64,000 bases of DNA from Rhodobacteraceae bacterium UBA6213 (lineage in GTDB: Bacteria > Pseudomonadota > Alphaproteobacteria > Rhodobacterales > Rhodobacteraceae). Under the pieces are notes generated by a model. The model ran no database searches, was not told where the DNA came from, and was given only the letters and a program-made list of their open reading frames with translations. A program made the translations under genes and the position numbers. The stretch spans positions 441,719 to 505,718 of the forward strand of contig DISJ01000009.1 in assembly GCA_002421605.1 (NCBI GenBank). The letters run 5' to 3'. This document shows positions 26,181-34,212 of this stretch, piece after piece. Positions within the stretch are counted from its first letter, which is position 1. Every line of letters starts with the position of its first letter.

Positions 26181-26681
26181 TCAGAGCCCCGAATCGCGGA
26201 TGCGAAGCTGGCGCGCGCGGGTCAGGATAGCGTCTTCCACCGCGTGCACGGTGTCGGTGGATACCGCGCCGCCGCCCGAACCTTGCAGCGAAACCTTCAG
26301 GCTGCGCGCATCCAGCGCCGGGTCGGTCACATAGATCGTGGCGCGATAGCTGCGCCCGCCGCCGGGGGGCGTGCCGTAGCCGGTAACGATGATGCCCGAG
26401 AACGGGTCAACAGACTGAATCGGCAGGAAATTCAACACCTCCAGCGAGGCTTGCCAAAGGTATTTGTTCACCTCGACCGTGATGTTGGGGTCGTCGGCGT
26501 TTTTGAACAAATCCCAGATCGTGCCACCGGATTCGGCTTCTTCACGGATGGCCGGGCCGGTTTCTTCGGGCTGGTCGGTTTTGCCGAACCACTTGCCGCT
26601 TGCGATGCCGTTGCCACAAGCCGCGACCGACGCTGCAAGTGCTGCCAGCAGCGATGCGCGCAAAATGCGTGTGATGGTCAT
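26181..26681 (-). CDS. DUF3576 family lipoprotein
   Basis: A 166-residue exported protein. The signal peptide ends in a lipobox SVAAC, placing Cys at about residue 21. The body reads TIWDLFKNADDPNITVEVNKYLW and later PFSGIIVTGYGTPPGG, the DUF3576 pattern found mainly in Alphaproteobacteria. Function unknown; it is commonly found beside leuS, as here. I chose the ATG at 26681 because the signal peptide begins there and a 42-residue upstream extension is low complexity. Confidence 0.88.
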   Translation of the reverse strand: MTITRILRASLLAALAASVAACGNGIASGKWFGKTDQPEETGPAIREEAESGGTIWDLFKNADDPNITVEVNKYLWQASLEVLNFLPIQSVDPFSGIIVTGYGTPPGGGRSYRATIYVTDPALDARSLKVSLQGSGGGAVSTDTVHAVEDAILTRARQLRIRDSGL

Positions 26682-26946
26682 CAAGACGGCCCCCGTTTCG
26701 CTTTCCCGTTGTCTAGCCCAAGGGCCAGTGGTGGACAAGGTTTTTCCCCGCGTGGCCGCGCGCAAGGCGTCTGGCGGGTTTCCGCGCACTGGCGGGCACT
26801 GTGGCAAGACTGCACCACGATTGCGGCTAAACCTGCCTGCCGGTTTGCCGCAGTTGCTTTGCAGCGCGTCTGGGGTGAAAAAGCGCCATCCCCAGGTCGG
26901 AGTTCCCTGAGCTGGGTTGGCACCTTAGATACACGAGGGAAACGAC

Positions 26947-27837
26947 ATGAAAAAACTCCTTATCGCCTCAACCGCACTGGTTCTGGTTGCTGGCGCAGCG
27001 GCCGCCGAAGTCAAAATGACCGGCGACGCGCGCTTCGGCTTGCGTTACAACGACGCCGCCACGATCAACGGTGTTGCCGTGGTTGAAGACTTCGTTGCTG
27101 AATATCGTGTCCGCGCAAAATTCAACTTCTCGGGCACCACCGATAGCGGCATGGGCTTCGGCGCTGAATTCCTTGTGAACGGCGTGACCAGTGCCGCATC
27201 TGATGCGGTTGTTTGGGTCAGCGATTCGTGGGGCCAAGTGACCTTCGGCGCTGTTGACACAGGCGACGATTCGGTTGGCCTCGGCATCGCGGAAATCGGC
27301 TACAATGGCATCGGCGTTGATGACATCGCTGAATCTCTCTATGCTGGCACCGCCGCTAACGTAAATTACACCGGCACGTTCGGTGCTATTAGTGTTGGCC
27401 TGTCGTATGCTCTTCCCGTTTCGCAGACCGTTGCTGGCAGCAACGATTGGGCGATGGGCGTCGGCTATGCGGGTGACGGTTTCACGGTCGCTCTCGGCTA
27501 CGACTCGAACGAAGTGCTTTCCATCGGCGGCGGCGTGACTATGGGCGCGATCTCGGCCCACGTGCTGTTCAGCGACGCTTCGACCGGCGAGCAGGCGTAC
27601 GGCGTTGACTTCGGCTACAAGCTGAACTCGGCGACCACTCTGACCGCTGTATTCACCCAAGACGACACCCGCACCGGTTACGGCATCGGCGTGGCTTACA
27701 ACCTCGGCGGCGGCGCCAAACTGATCGCCGGTATCGGCTCGGTTGATCGCATCGATACGGCAGGTACCGTGGCTACGATTGATGACTTCGTGACCAACGA
27801 CACCAAAGCCGAATTCGGCATGACCTTCTCGTTCTGA
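26947..27837 (+). CDS. Outer-membrane porin (Rhodobacter type)
   Basis: A 296-residue beta-barrel protein with a 20-residue signal peptide (MKKLLIAS...GAAAA) and mature start AEVKMTGDARFGLRYND. It is rich in Gly and aromatic residues, alternates short strands, and ends in Phe (AEFGMTFSF), the outer-membrane insertion signal. It should form a general diffusion pore. Codon choice is notably uniform (GGC, AAC, ACC), fitting high expression. AGGGAAACGAC precedes the ATG and a terminator follows at 27859-27885. The 265-base upstream region, divergent from DUF3576, must contain its promoter; I could not assign it. Confidence 0.92.
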   Translation: MKKLLIASTALVLVAGAAAAEVKMTGDARFGLRYNDAATINGVAVVEDFVAEYRVRAKFNFSGTTDSGMGFGAEFLVNGVTSAASDAVVWVSDSWGQVTFGAVDTGDDSVGLGIAEIGYNGIGVDDIAESLYAGTAANVNYTGTFGAISVGLSYALPVSQTVAGSNDWAMGVGYAGDGFTVALGYDSNEVLSIGGGVTMGAISAHVLFSDASTGEQAYGVDFGYKLNSATTLTAVFTQDDTRTGYGIGVAYNLGGGAKLIAGIGSVDRIDTAGTVATIDDFVTNDTKAEFGMTFSF

Positions 27838-27858
27838 TCTTGTGATCGAACGAACCGG

Positions 27859-27885
27859 AAAGAGCGGGCGCAAGCCCGCTCTTTT
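27859..27885 (+). terminator. Intrinsic terminator of the porin gene
   Basis: An 11-bp perfect stem AAAGAGCGGGC (27859-27869)/GCCCGCTCTTT (27874-27884) with a GCAA loop and a short T tract. It separates the porin from yggS, which starts 19 bases later. Confidence 0.92.
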
Positions 27886-27903
27886 CATTTGGGGGGCACG
27901 GGA

Positions 27904-28551
27904 ATGGGTTTGAACGAAATCAAGGCGCGGCTACGGGCCGCCGAGGCGCGGGCCGGGCGGGCGGCGGGTTCCGTTACGCTGATCGCGGTATCCAAGCTGC
28001 AACCGCGCGAACGGGTTGCGGCGGTGCTGGCCCAAGGGCAGCGGGTGTTTGGTGAAAACTATGTGCAGGAAGCGGCGGGCAAGTGGCCCGCGTGGCGCGC
28101 TGCGTTTTCCGGCGTGGCGCTGCACCTGATCGGCCCATTGCAAAGCAACAAGGCAAAAGCGGCGGTCGAACTGTTTGACGCGATCCATTCGCTAGACCGT
28201 ATCAGCCTTGCCGAGCGCTTGGCCCGGCTGGCCGAGGCGCGCGGGGCCTGCCCCGAGCTATTCGTGCAGGTCAACACCGGGGCCGAGCCGCAAAAGGCCG
28301 GGGTGCTGCCCGCCGATCTGGACCGATTCGTAGCCGATTGCCGCGCGCTGGGGCTGCCGCTGGCGGGCCTCATGTGCATTCCGCCCGAGGCTGAAGACTC
28401 TGCCCCGCATTTTGCGCAACTGGCCGACCTTGCCGCGCGCAACGATCTGGCGGGTCTGTCGATGGGCATGAGCAGCGATTTTGAGGCCGCAGTTGCCGCC
28501 GGTGCCACGCATGTGCGGGTCGGCAGCGCGATATTCGGGCCACGCGGCTAA
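27904..28551 (+). CDS. YggS/ProSC family PLP-binding homeostasis protein
   Basis: A 215-residue protein of the PLPBP family, which buffers pyridoxal phosphate and affects amino-acid balance. The PLP Lys lies in TLIAVSKLQP near residue 29; FGENYVQEA, HLIGPLQSNKA, VNTGAEPQKAG and the C-terminal SMGMSSDFEAAVAAGATHVRVGSAIFG are all family markers. The ATG at 27904 follows a G-rich stretch. Its promoter must lie within or upstream of the porin terminator. Confidence 0.94.
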   Translation: MGLNEIKARLRAAEARAGRAAGSVTLIAVSKLQPRERVAAVLAQGQRVFGENYVQEAAGKWPAWRAAFSGVALHLIGPLQSNKAKAAVELFDAIHSLDRISLAERLARLAEARGACPELFVQVNTGAEPQKAGVLPADLDRFVADCRALGLPLAGLMCIPPEAEDSAPHFAQLADLAARNDLAGLSMGMSSDFEAAVAAGATHVRVGSAIFGPRG

Positions 28552-28563
28552 GCGCGCGGCACG

Positions 28564-29064
28564 TCAGCCGCGCACAACCAGCCCTGTACCGGGGGCCACG
28601 GTTTGCGCCAGCCAGATCAGGTCTCGCCGCGCCAGCGCGATGCAGCCTGCGGTGGGAAAGCCGGGCCTGCGCCATTGATGCAGAAAGATCGCAGAGCCGC
28701 GATGGGGTGCTGAGTCGGGGTAGTTCCAGTCAGTCACGAGAATCAGGTCATACAGCGGGTCGGCGCGGTAAAGCCGTTCTGCCGAGGCGGCAAAGGGCGC
28801 GCGCACAAGCTGGTTGTAGGCGGCATGTTCAGGCGCATCGCACCAAAGATCGCGCGGCCCGATCGGTTGCGCCCAACGTGGCAACATGGTGCGCGCGATG
28901 CGGTCGGGGCGATAGAGCAGCCCGGCGATGCGGTGCGTGCCTGCGGGGGTCGCTTGGTCGCCTTCGCGTTTGTCGCACGTGATGCCCGCGCGGCCGATGC
29001 TGCACGGCAGGGTGACGCCGCCATAGCGCAGGCCGGTTGGGGTAAGCACAAGCCCGCCCTTCAC
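28564..29064 (-). CDS. L,D-transpeptidase family protein (YkuD domain)
   Basis: A 166-residue protein with the catalytic pattern HQWRRPGFPTAGCIAL: His129 and Cys141 by my count. It belongs to the YkuD group with an early GRAGITCDKREGDQATPAGTH that is typical of the small, signal-less subgroup. No signal peptide is evident, so whether it acts in the periplasm is uncertain. Such enzymes form 3-3 crosslinks in peptidoglycan. It overlaps the end of ribA by four bases. Confidence 0.88.
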   Translation of the reverse strand: MKGGLVLTPTGLRYGGVTLPCSIGRAGITCDKREGDQATPAGTHRIAGLLYRPDRIARTMLPRWAQPIGPRDLWCDAPEHAAYNQLVRAPFAASAERLYRADPLYDLILVTDWNYPDSAPHRGSAIFLHQWRRPGFPTAGCIALARRDLIWLAQTVAPGTGLVVRG

Positions 29065-30152
29065 ATCAGATGCCCCGATTTCGCGGCTTTGGTGGCAAGG
29101 TAGGCGGCGTTGTGCCGCGTGCGCCCCACCCGCAACGGCACCCGTTCGGCCACCGTGATACCATTGGCCGCCAGCATTTTCACCTTGGCCGGGTTGTTGG
29201 TCAAAAGACGCACCGAAGAAAAGCCAAGCTCCTTGAGGATGGCCGCGCCAAGGCGAAAATCGCGCTCGTCGTCTTCAAAGCCGAGGCGGTGGTTGGCCTC
29301 GACCGTATCGAAGCCCTGATCTTGCAGCGAATAGGCGCGCATCTTGTTGGCAAGGCCAATGCCGCGCCCCTCTTGGTTGAGGTATAGCAGAACCCCCGCG
29401 CCTTCGCCGCCCATTGCGGCAAGCGCGGCGGCAAGCTGGCTGCCGCAATCGCATTTGAGGCTGTGGAGCACATCACCGGTGAAGCAGGCCGAATGCAGCC
29501 GCGTCAGCACCGGAGCATCGCGCGCAGGTGCGCCAATCTCGATCGCGTAGTGCTCCTCGCCGCCATCGTCGGGGCGAAAGACGTGCAGCCGCCCGGCCTC
29601 GGCGGCTGCCATCGGTAGGCGCGCGGCGGCGACTGCGTGCAGCCGCGTGGCGCTGCCGATTTCCGCCATCGCCTCGGCCGCATCCAGCCGGGTCAACCCG
29701 GCGGGCACCGGCCCGGGCAGCGCCACAAGCAAGGCGGCGGGCAAAAGACGCGCTGACTTGGCTAGCGCGAGTGCCGCACGGTGCAGATCAGCAGAACCTT
29801 CGCGCGCAGTGCGAAGCGGGCCCTTCATCGGCACGCGCAGATCGTCTGCGGGGTCGGCGAGTGCGCGAAGCCAGCCGAGATCGGCATCTTGGGGCACAAT
29901 GACTCGGGCCAGATCACCATCATAGGCGCGCGCCTTCAGCGTTTCGGCGCGCCGGTCGGTCAGCGCAAGCATGAGCGGCCCGAGTGCTGCCAGGGCTGAC
30001 AGCCGTTCCGGCGCGAGCGTTTCCACCGCTGCTGCCAGCATTACCTCGCCCGGCCGTTCAAGCACCACAGGCAGACCCATGCGCAGATCGGCGCGGGCGC
30101 GGTTCAGCCGTTCAACGGCGCTTGGGCAAAGGGGGGCAAGGGTGCGATCCAT
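29061..30152 (-). CDS. ribA: GTP cyclohydrolase II with decayed N-terminal RibB-like half
   Basis: First enzyme of riboflavin synthesis. The C-terminal about 180 residues are canonical RibA: zinc site CFTGDVLHSLKCDCGSQL, GVLLYLNQEGRGIGL, DTVEANHRLGFEDDERDF and RLLTNNPAKVKML. The protein is 363 residues, far longer than stand-alone RibA (about 200). Residues 1-180 include GSADLHRAALALAKSARLLPAALL, which recalls the VDLARLAGL-PAGV helix of RibB in fused RibBA proteins, but the RibB acidic and His active-site motifs are missing. I infer a RibBA-like protein that kept only the RibA activity. Confidence 0.9.
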   Translation of the reverse strand: MDRTLAPLCPSAVERLNRARADLRMGLPVVLERPGEVMLAAAVETLAPERLSALAALGPLMLALTDRRAETLKARAYDGDLARVIVPQDADLGWLRALADPADDLRVPMKGPLRTAREGSADLHRAALALAKSARLLPAALLVALPGPVPAGLTRLDAAEAMAEIGSATRLHAVAAARLPMAAAEAGRLHVFRPDDGGEEHYAIEIGAPARDAPVLTRLHSACFTGDVLHSLKCDCGSQLAAALAAMGGEGAGVLLYLNQEGRGIGLANKMRAYSLQDQGFDTVEANHRLGFEDDERDFRLGAAILKELGFSSVRLLTNNPAKVKMLAANGITVAERVPLRVGRTRHNAAYLATKAAKSGHLM

Positions 30153-30287
30153 GCGCCAGAGATAGCGCTACGCGCAAAGAATTGAAACATATCCCCGTCG
30201 TGCGACACGTCCGCGTGAAAAAGATTTCAGTCGCCTTGTAGCACGGGAGGATAGGGCGCAGCTTTGGTGGAACCCAAGGAGGACGAT

Positions 30288-30974
30288 ATGGCTGGGCTAA
30301 AAAAAATACTGCTGGTGGATGATGATACCGACCTGCGCGAGGCCCTGTCAGAGCAGCTTCTGGCGACCGAAGAGTTTGAAGTGATCGAAGCGGGCACCGG
30401 TGCCGAGGCCGGTGAAAAGGCACGCAGCGAGCTTTTCGATCTTGTGGTGCTAGATGTGGGCCTGCCCGATACCGATGGGCGCGAGCTGTGCAAGCGGTTG
30501 CGCAAGCAGGGCGTGAAATGCCCGGTCGTGATGCTGACCGGGCATGACACAGACGCTGACACTATTCTGGGCCTAGATAGCGGCGCGAACGACTATATCA
30601 CCAAGCCGTTCAAGTTTCCGGTGCTGCTGGCGCGGCTGCGCGCGCAGTTGCGCACGCACGAGCAAAGCGAGAACGCGGTTTTCCAGCTTGGCCCCTATAC
30701 CTTCAAGCCCGCGATGAAGATGCTGATCGACGCCAAGCAGAAGAAGATTCGGCTGACCGAGAAAGAAACCAACATTCTCAAGTTTCTCTATCGCGCGGGT
30801 GAAACGGTGGTGGCGCGCGAGGTGCTGCTGCACGATGTCTGGGGCTATAACGCGGGCGTCACCACGCATACGCTGGAAACCCACATCTACCGGCTGCGCC
30901 AGAAGATCGAGCCCGACCCTGCGAACGCACGGCTCTTGGTGACGGAATCGGGGGGCTACAGGTTGGTGCCCTGA
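30288..30974 (+). CDS. OmpR-family response regulator
   Basis: A 228-residue two-domain regulator. The receiver (about 5-118) has acidic DDD at 11-13, phospho-acceptor Asp56 in VVLDVGLPDTDG, Thr84 and Lys106 in TKPF. The C-terminal winged helix (about 135-228) includes LTEKETNILKFLYRAGETV and THTLETHIYRLRQKIEPDP. No sensor kinase is adjacent, so it is an orphan here. The ATG at 30288 has AAGGAGGA six bases upstream. It diverges from ribA across 135 bases. Confidence 0.93.
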   Translation: MAGLKKILLVDDDTDLREALSEQLLATEEFEVIEAGTGAEAGEKARSELFDLVVLDVGLPDTDGRELCKRLRKQGVKCPVVMLTGHDTDADTILGLDSGANDYITKPFKFPVLLARLRAQLRTHEQSENAVFQLGPYTFKPAMKMLIDAKQKKIRLTEKETNILKFLYRAGETVVAREVLLHDVWGYNAGVTTHTLETHIYRLRQKIEPDPANARLLVTESGGYRLVP

Positions 30975-31030
30975 AGGCCCTGTCAGGCGAGTTTGCCGAC
31001 AACATCTTGAATCGATCCCGGCAGCGGTGG

Positions 31031-31047
31031 GGCAAAATAATTTTGCC
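31031..31047. promoter_or_regulatory. 17-bp perfect palindrome, possible operator
   Basis: GGCAAAAT (31031-31038) and ATTTTGCC (31040-31047) flank a single A. It lies in the 168-base gap between the response regulator and the small secreted protein. The odd centre and AT-rich core suit a dimeric regulator better than an RNA hairpin. Confidence 0.5.
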
Positions 31048-31142
31048 GTATCTTGCTATTCTACCTGCATTTTTCGCTCGCGGGATCGCTTTTTCCATGT
31101 GATCTTGCGCGCGGCGCAGGAGACGCCAAAATGGAGAACGAT

Positions 31143-31466
31143 ATGAAGTTGTTGAAACAAGCTGTCGCGGTACTGGCCGCGACGGTAGCACTGACGGGTC
31201 AGGTATTGGCCCAAGATATCACCTATACGCTGAACAATTATTCTGCGTTGATTTTGGTCGAGTTCTATACCTCGCCCGCAGATTCCGACGATTGGGAAGA
31301 AGACATTCTTGGCGCGAACGTTTTGGCGCCCGGCGAATCTGGCACGGTGAACATCTCGGATGGTCGCACGCAGTGCGACTATGACCTGCTTTTCGTGATG
31401 AGCGATGGGCAAGAGTTGAGTGACACAGTGAATATTTGCGAACTGGACAGCTACACGCTGCAATAG
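31143..31466 (+). CDS. Small secreted protein of unknown function
   Basis: A 107-residue precursor with a signal peptide (MKLLKQAVAVLAATVALTG, cleavage near VLAQ). The mature part of about 83 residues is acidic and strand-rich: TYTLNNYSALILVEFYTSP, a DDWEEDILG stretch, LAPGESGTVNISDG, then TQCDYDLLFVMSDG and VNICELDSY. Two Cys could form a disulphide. I do not recognise a family with an assigned function. The ATG at 31143 has GGAG at suitable spacing and places the signal peptide first. It has its own terminator, so it is likely a single-gene unit. Confidence 0.82.
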   Translation: MKLLKQAVAVLAATVALTGQVLAQDITYTLNNYSALILVEFYTSPADSDDWEEDILGANVLAPGESGTVNISDGRTQCDYDLLFVMSDGQELSDTVNICELDSYTLQ

Positions 31467-31481
31467 CGAAACTACCTTCGC

Positions 31482-31513
31482 AAGCGGGCGTGGTATAGCC
31501 ACGCCCGCTTTTT
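31482..31513 (+). terminator. Intrinsic terminator of the small secreted protein gene
   Basis: A 12-bp perfect stem AAGCGGGCGTGG (31482-31493)/CCACGCCCGCTT (31499-31510) with loop TATAG and a T run. Confidence 0.92.
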
Positions 31514-31570
31514 GCTGGCCGCAAGGTGGGCATGCGGGCTAAAAGGCATGGTCCATCAAAGGAAACTGCC

Positions 31571-32359
31571 ATGACGCTGACCATTGCCACCTGGAACATC
31601 AACTCGGTTCGATTGCGCGAAGGTCTGGTGGCGCGACTGCTACGCGAAGAAGCGCCCGATGTGCTGTGCCTGCAAGAGTGTAAAAGCCCGGTCGAGGCGA
31701 TTCCGATGCAAGCGTTCCGCGAGCTTGGTTATGACCACATCGTGGCGCGTGGGCAAAAAGGCTACAACGGGGTTGCGATTTTGTCGCGATTGCCGCTGAT
31801 GGATGCGGGCGGCGAAGATTTTGCGCAGCTAGGCCATGCCCGCCACGTTGCGGCGCGGTTGGAAAACGGATTGGTGATTCACAACCTCTACGTGCCGGCC
31901 GGGGGCGATGTTCCCGACCGTGCAGAGAACGAAAAGTTCGGCCAAAAGCTTGATTTCCTGACAGAATTACGCGACCATTTCCGCTGGCAGCAGCCTGACC
32001 GCGCGATTTTGGTGGGCGACTTGAACATCGCCCCGCGCGAGGACGATGTGTGGAATCACAAGTCGCTGATGAAAATTGTCAGCCACACGCCGATCGAGGT
32101 CGAACACCTTGAGGCGGCGCGCGATGCAGGTGCATGGGTTGATGTAACACGGCAAGACATTCCAGAGGGGCCGTTATTCAGCTGGTGGTCATATCGCGCC
32201 GCCGAATGGGATATGGCCGACAAGGGCCGCAGGCTGGATCACATCTGGGCCACGCCCGATATCGCGGGTGCGGCGCACGGAAGCCGCATTTTGCGTGCGG
32301 CGCGCGGGTGGAACCAGCCCTCGGACCACGCGCCGGTGTTTGCAAGCTTCGATCTTTGA
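31571..32359 (+). CDS. xth: Exodeoxyribonuclease III (AP endonuclease)
   Basis: A 262-residue base-excision repair enzyme. Family motifs are in order: IATWNINSVRLR near 5-16, LCLQECK near 38-44 (metal Glu), YNGVAILSR near 66-74, LVGDLNIAP near 153-161 (Asp, Asn), DKGRRLDHIWAT near 221-232 and the terminal SDHAPVFASF with the catalytic His. The ATG follows AAAGGAAACTGCC. It precedes the thioredoxin-TPR gene by 90 bases. Confidence 0.94.
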   Translation: MTLTIATWNINSVRLREGLVARLLREEAPDVLCLQECKSPVEAIPMQAFRELGYDHIVARGQKGYNGVAILSRLPLMDAGGEDFAQLGHARHVAARLENGLVIHNLYVPAGGDVPDRAENEKFGQKLDFLTELRDHFRWQQPDRAILVGDLNIAPREDDVWNHKSLMKIVSHTPIEVEHLEAARDAGAWVDVTRQDIPEGPLFSWWSYRAAEWDMADKGRRLDHIWATPDIAGAAHGSRILRAARGWNQPSDHAPVFASFDL

Positions 32360-32449
32360 CGCCGTATCTGCGGCATTGCCGCCGCGCCCCCTTGGCGAAG
32401 CGGCCGGACGAACGCATATAGGAAGCAACGCAATTTCAAGGGGGCAGAC

Positions 32450-33340
32450 ATGCTCGCGAACGGACTAAACAATAGCCATGTGAAAGATGTTTCCGAGGCC
32501 GATTTCATGGCCGAGGTGGTCGAGAAAAGCCGCGAAGTGCCGGTGATCGTCGATTTCTGGGCACCTTGGTGTGGGCCTTGCAAAACGCTTGGCCCGGCGC
32601 TTGAAGCGGCGGTGAACGCGGCCGCTGGTAAGGTGGTGATGGCCAAGGTCAACGTCGATCAGAATCAGGGGATTGCCGGGCAACTGCGGGTGCAGTCGAT
32701 CCCAACGGTCTATGCCTTCTGGCAGGGCCAACCGGTTGATGGCTTTCAAGGGGCCATTGCGGGTTCGGAAGTGAAGAAGTTTGTCGAAAAGGTTGCAGCC
32801 CTCGCCGGTGATGGCGGGCTTGCCGAGGCGATTGAGGCGGCCGAAACGATGCTGGCCGAGGGCGCGGCGGTTGATGCGGCCGAAACCTTCGCTGCGGTCT
32901 TGGGCGAAGAGCCGGAAAATGCAGCGGCTTACGGCGGCCTCGTGCGTGCGCATGTGGCGGCGGGCAACCTTGAGCAGGCCGAGAGTTTTCTGAACGCCGC
33001 ACCGGCAGCAATCGCGCAATCTGCACCGCTTGAGGCGGCGCGTGCGCAACTGGCGCTAACGCGGCAGGCAGCCAAGGCCGGGCCGGTTGACGATCTGCTT
33101 TCAATCACACTTGCTGAACCGCAGAACCATCAGGCGCGCTTCGATCTGGCACTGGCGCTGCATGCTTCGGGCAAGGTCGAGGCTGCAGTCGAGCAATTGC
33201 TGGAACTGTTCCGGCGCGACCGCGAATGGAATGACGGCGCGGCCAAGGCGCAGCTTTTGACCATATTCGGGGCCCTCAAGGCAACCGATCCGATCGTGCT
33301 CAAGGGGCGGCGCAAGCTATCCTCGATGATCTTTCTCTAA
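32450..33340 (+). CDS. Thioredoxin-TPR protein (CnoX/YbbN family) with intact WCGPC
   Basis: A 296-residue fusion of an N-terminal thioredoxin domain (about 1-110, redox motif WCGPC with Cys41 and Cys44) and C-terminal TPR-like helices (about 120-296). This architecture is CnoX/YbbN, a chaperone-redoxin that protects unfolded proteins and hands them to chaperonins; the E. coli protein has SQHC and no reductase activity, whereas this one keeps the full dithiol. AAGGGGGC precedes the ATG. It begins an operon with the LON and Trm112 genes. Confidence 0.92.
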   Translation: MLANGLNNSHVKDVSEADFMAEVVEKSREVPVIVDFWAPWCGPCKTLGPALEAAVNAAAGKVVMAKVNVDQNQGIAGQLRVQSIPTVYAFWQGQPVDGFQGAIAGSEVKKFVEKVAALAGDGGLAEAIEAAETMLAEGAAVDAAETFAAVLGEEPENAAAYGGLVRAHVAAGNLEQAESFLNAAPAAIAQSAPLEAARAQLALTRQAAKAGPVDDLLSITLAEPQNHQARFDLALALHASGKVEAAVEQLLELFRRDREWNDGAAKAQLLTIFGALKATDPIVLKGRRKLSSMIFL

Positions 33341-33364
33341 AGCGCCACGCGGAGCATAGGCTCG

Positions 33365-34027
33365 ATGATCTTCAAGAACGGCGATCTTCCAGAAACACTG
33401 CCGCTGTTCCCGCTACCGGGGGCACTGCTGTTGCCCCGTGCGCGGCTGCCGCTGCAACTGTTCGAGCCGCGCTATCTGCAAATGCTGGAAGACAGCCTGA
33501 AAACCCGCAACCGGCTGATCGGCATGATCCAACCGCGTGGCGGCGCGGCTGCGGGGCAATTGAATGCGGTAGGCTGCGCCGGGCGCGTCACCCAGTTTCT
33601 GGAAACTGATGACGGGCGCTATGTCGTCACGCTTAGCGGTATCAGCCGGTTTCGTTTGGTAAATGAAGTGCCGGGCTTCACCCCCTATCGGCGGGGCGAC
33701 GTCGATTGGGCCGAATTTGCACCCGATCTACGCCGGGCCGAACCGGACGAGGCGTTTCAGCGCGGGCAGTTTCTGGAATTGCTACGCCGCTTCTTTACGG
33801 CCGCCGAGCTTTCAACCGATTGGGATACACTGAAAGACGCCGAAGACGAGCTGTTGATTGATTCACTTTCCATGCTGTTACCACTTGCCCCTGAAGACAA
33901 GCAGGCGTTGCTTGAGGCACCAAATCTGCAGGCGCGGCGCGAAACGCTGGAGACGTTGCTAGAGTTCGCGCTGCGCAGCGGCGGTGTGGGCGGCGGTGGC
34001 GACGGCAGCGATGAGGTGCTGCAATGA
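33365..34027 (+). CDS. LON substrate-binding (LAN) domain protein
   Basis: A 220-residue cytoplasmic protein resembling the N-terminal domain of Lon protease without ATPase or protease parts. It starts LPETLPLFPLPGALLLPRARLPLQLFEPRYLQML near residues 8-42, a clear match. Function of the free-standing form is not settled; a substrate adaptor role is possible. It ends with a Gly-rich tail and its stop overlaps the Trm112 ATG (ATGA), so translation is coupled. Confidence 0.92.
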   Translation: MIFKNGDLPETLPLFPLPGALLLPRARLPLQLFEPRYLQMLEDSLKTRNRLIGMIQPRGGAAAGQLNAVGCAGRVTQFLETDDGRYVVTLSGISRFRLVNEVPGFTPYRRGDVDWAEFAPDLRRAEPDEAFQRGQFLELLRRFFTAAELSTDWDTLKDAEDELLIDSLSMLLPLAPEDKQALLEAPNLQARRETLETLLEFALRSGGVGGGGDGSDEVLQ

Positions 34028-34212
34028 CAGAAGAGGTGAAGCCGCTGTTCGATCGGCGCATGCTTGAGGCGTTGGTCTGCCCGCTGACGCACGCAGTGCT
34101 ATCCTATGATGCCGCGACGCAGGAACTGATCTCGCGCCCCGCAGGGCTTGCCTACCCGATCCGCAGCGGCGTGCCGATCTTGCTGCCTGACGAGGCGCGG
34201 CGGCTCGATTAA
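34024..34212 (+). CDS. Trm112 family protein (YcaR-like)
   Basis: A 62-residue protein with the family pattern MLEALVCPLTHAVLSYD and ELISRPAGLAYPIRSGVPILLP. In eukaryotes Trm112 activates methyltransferases; the bacterial role is unclear. It is co-translated with the LON-domain gene. The stop TAA shares its bases with the stop of the convergent ubiH-like gene (TTAA), leaving no intergenic DNA. Confidence 0.9.
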   Translation: MTEEVKPLFDRRMLEALVCPLTHAVLSYDAATQELISRPAGLAYPIRSGVPILLPDEARRLD

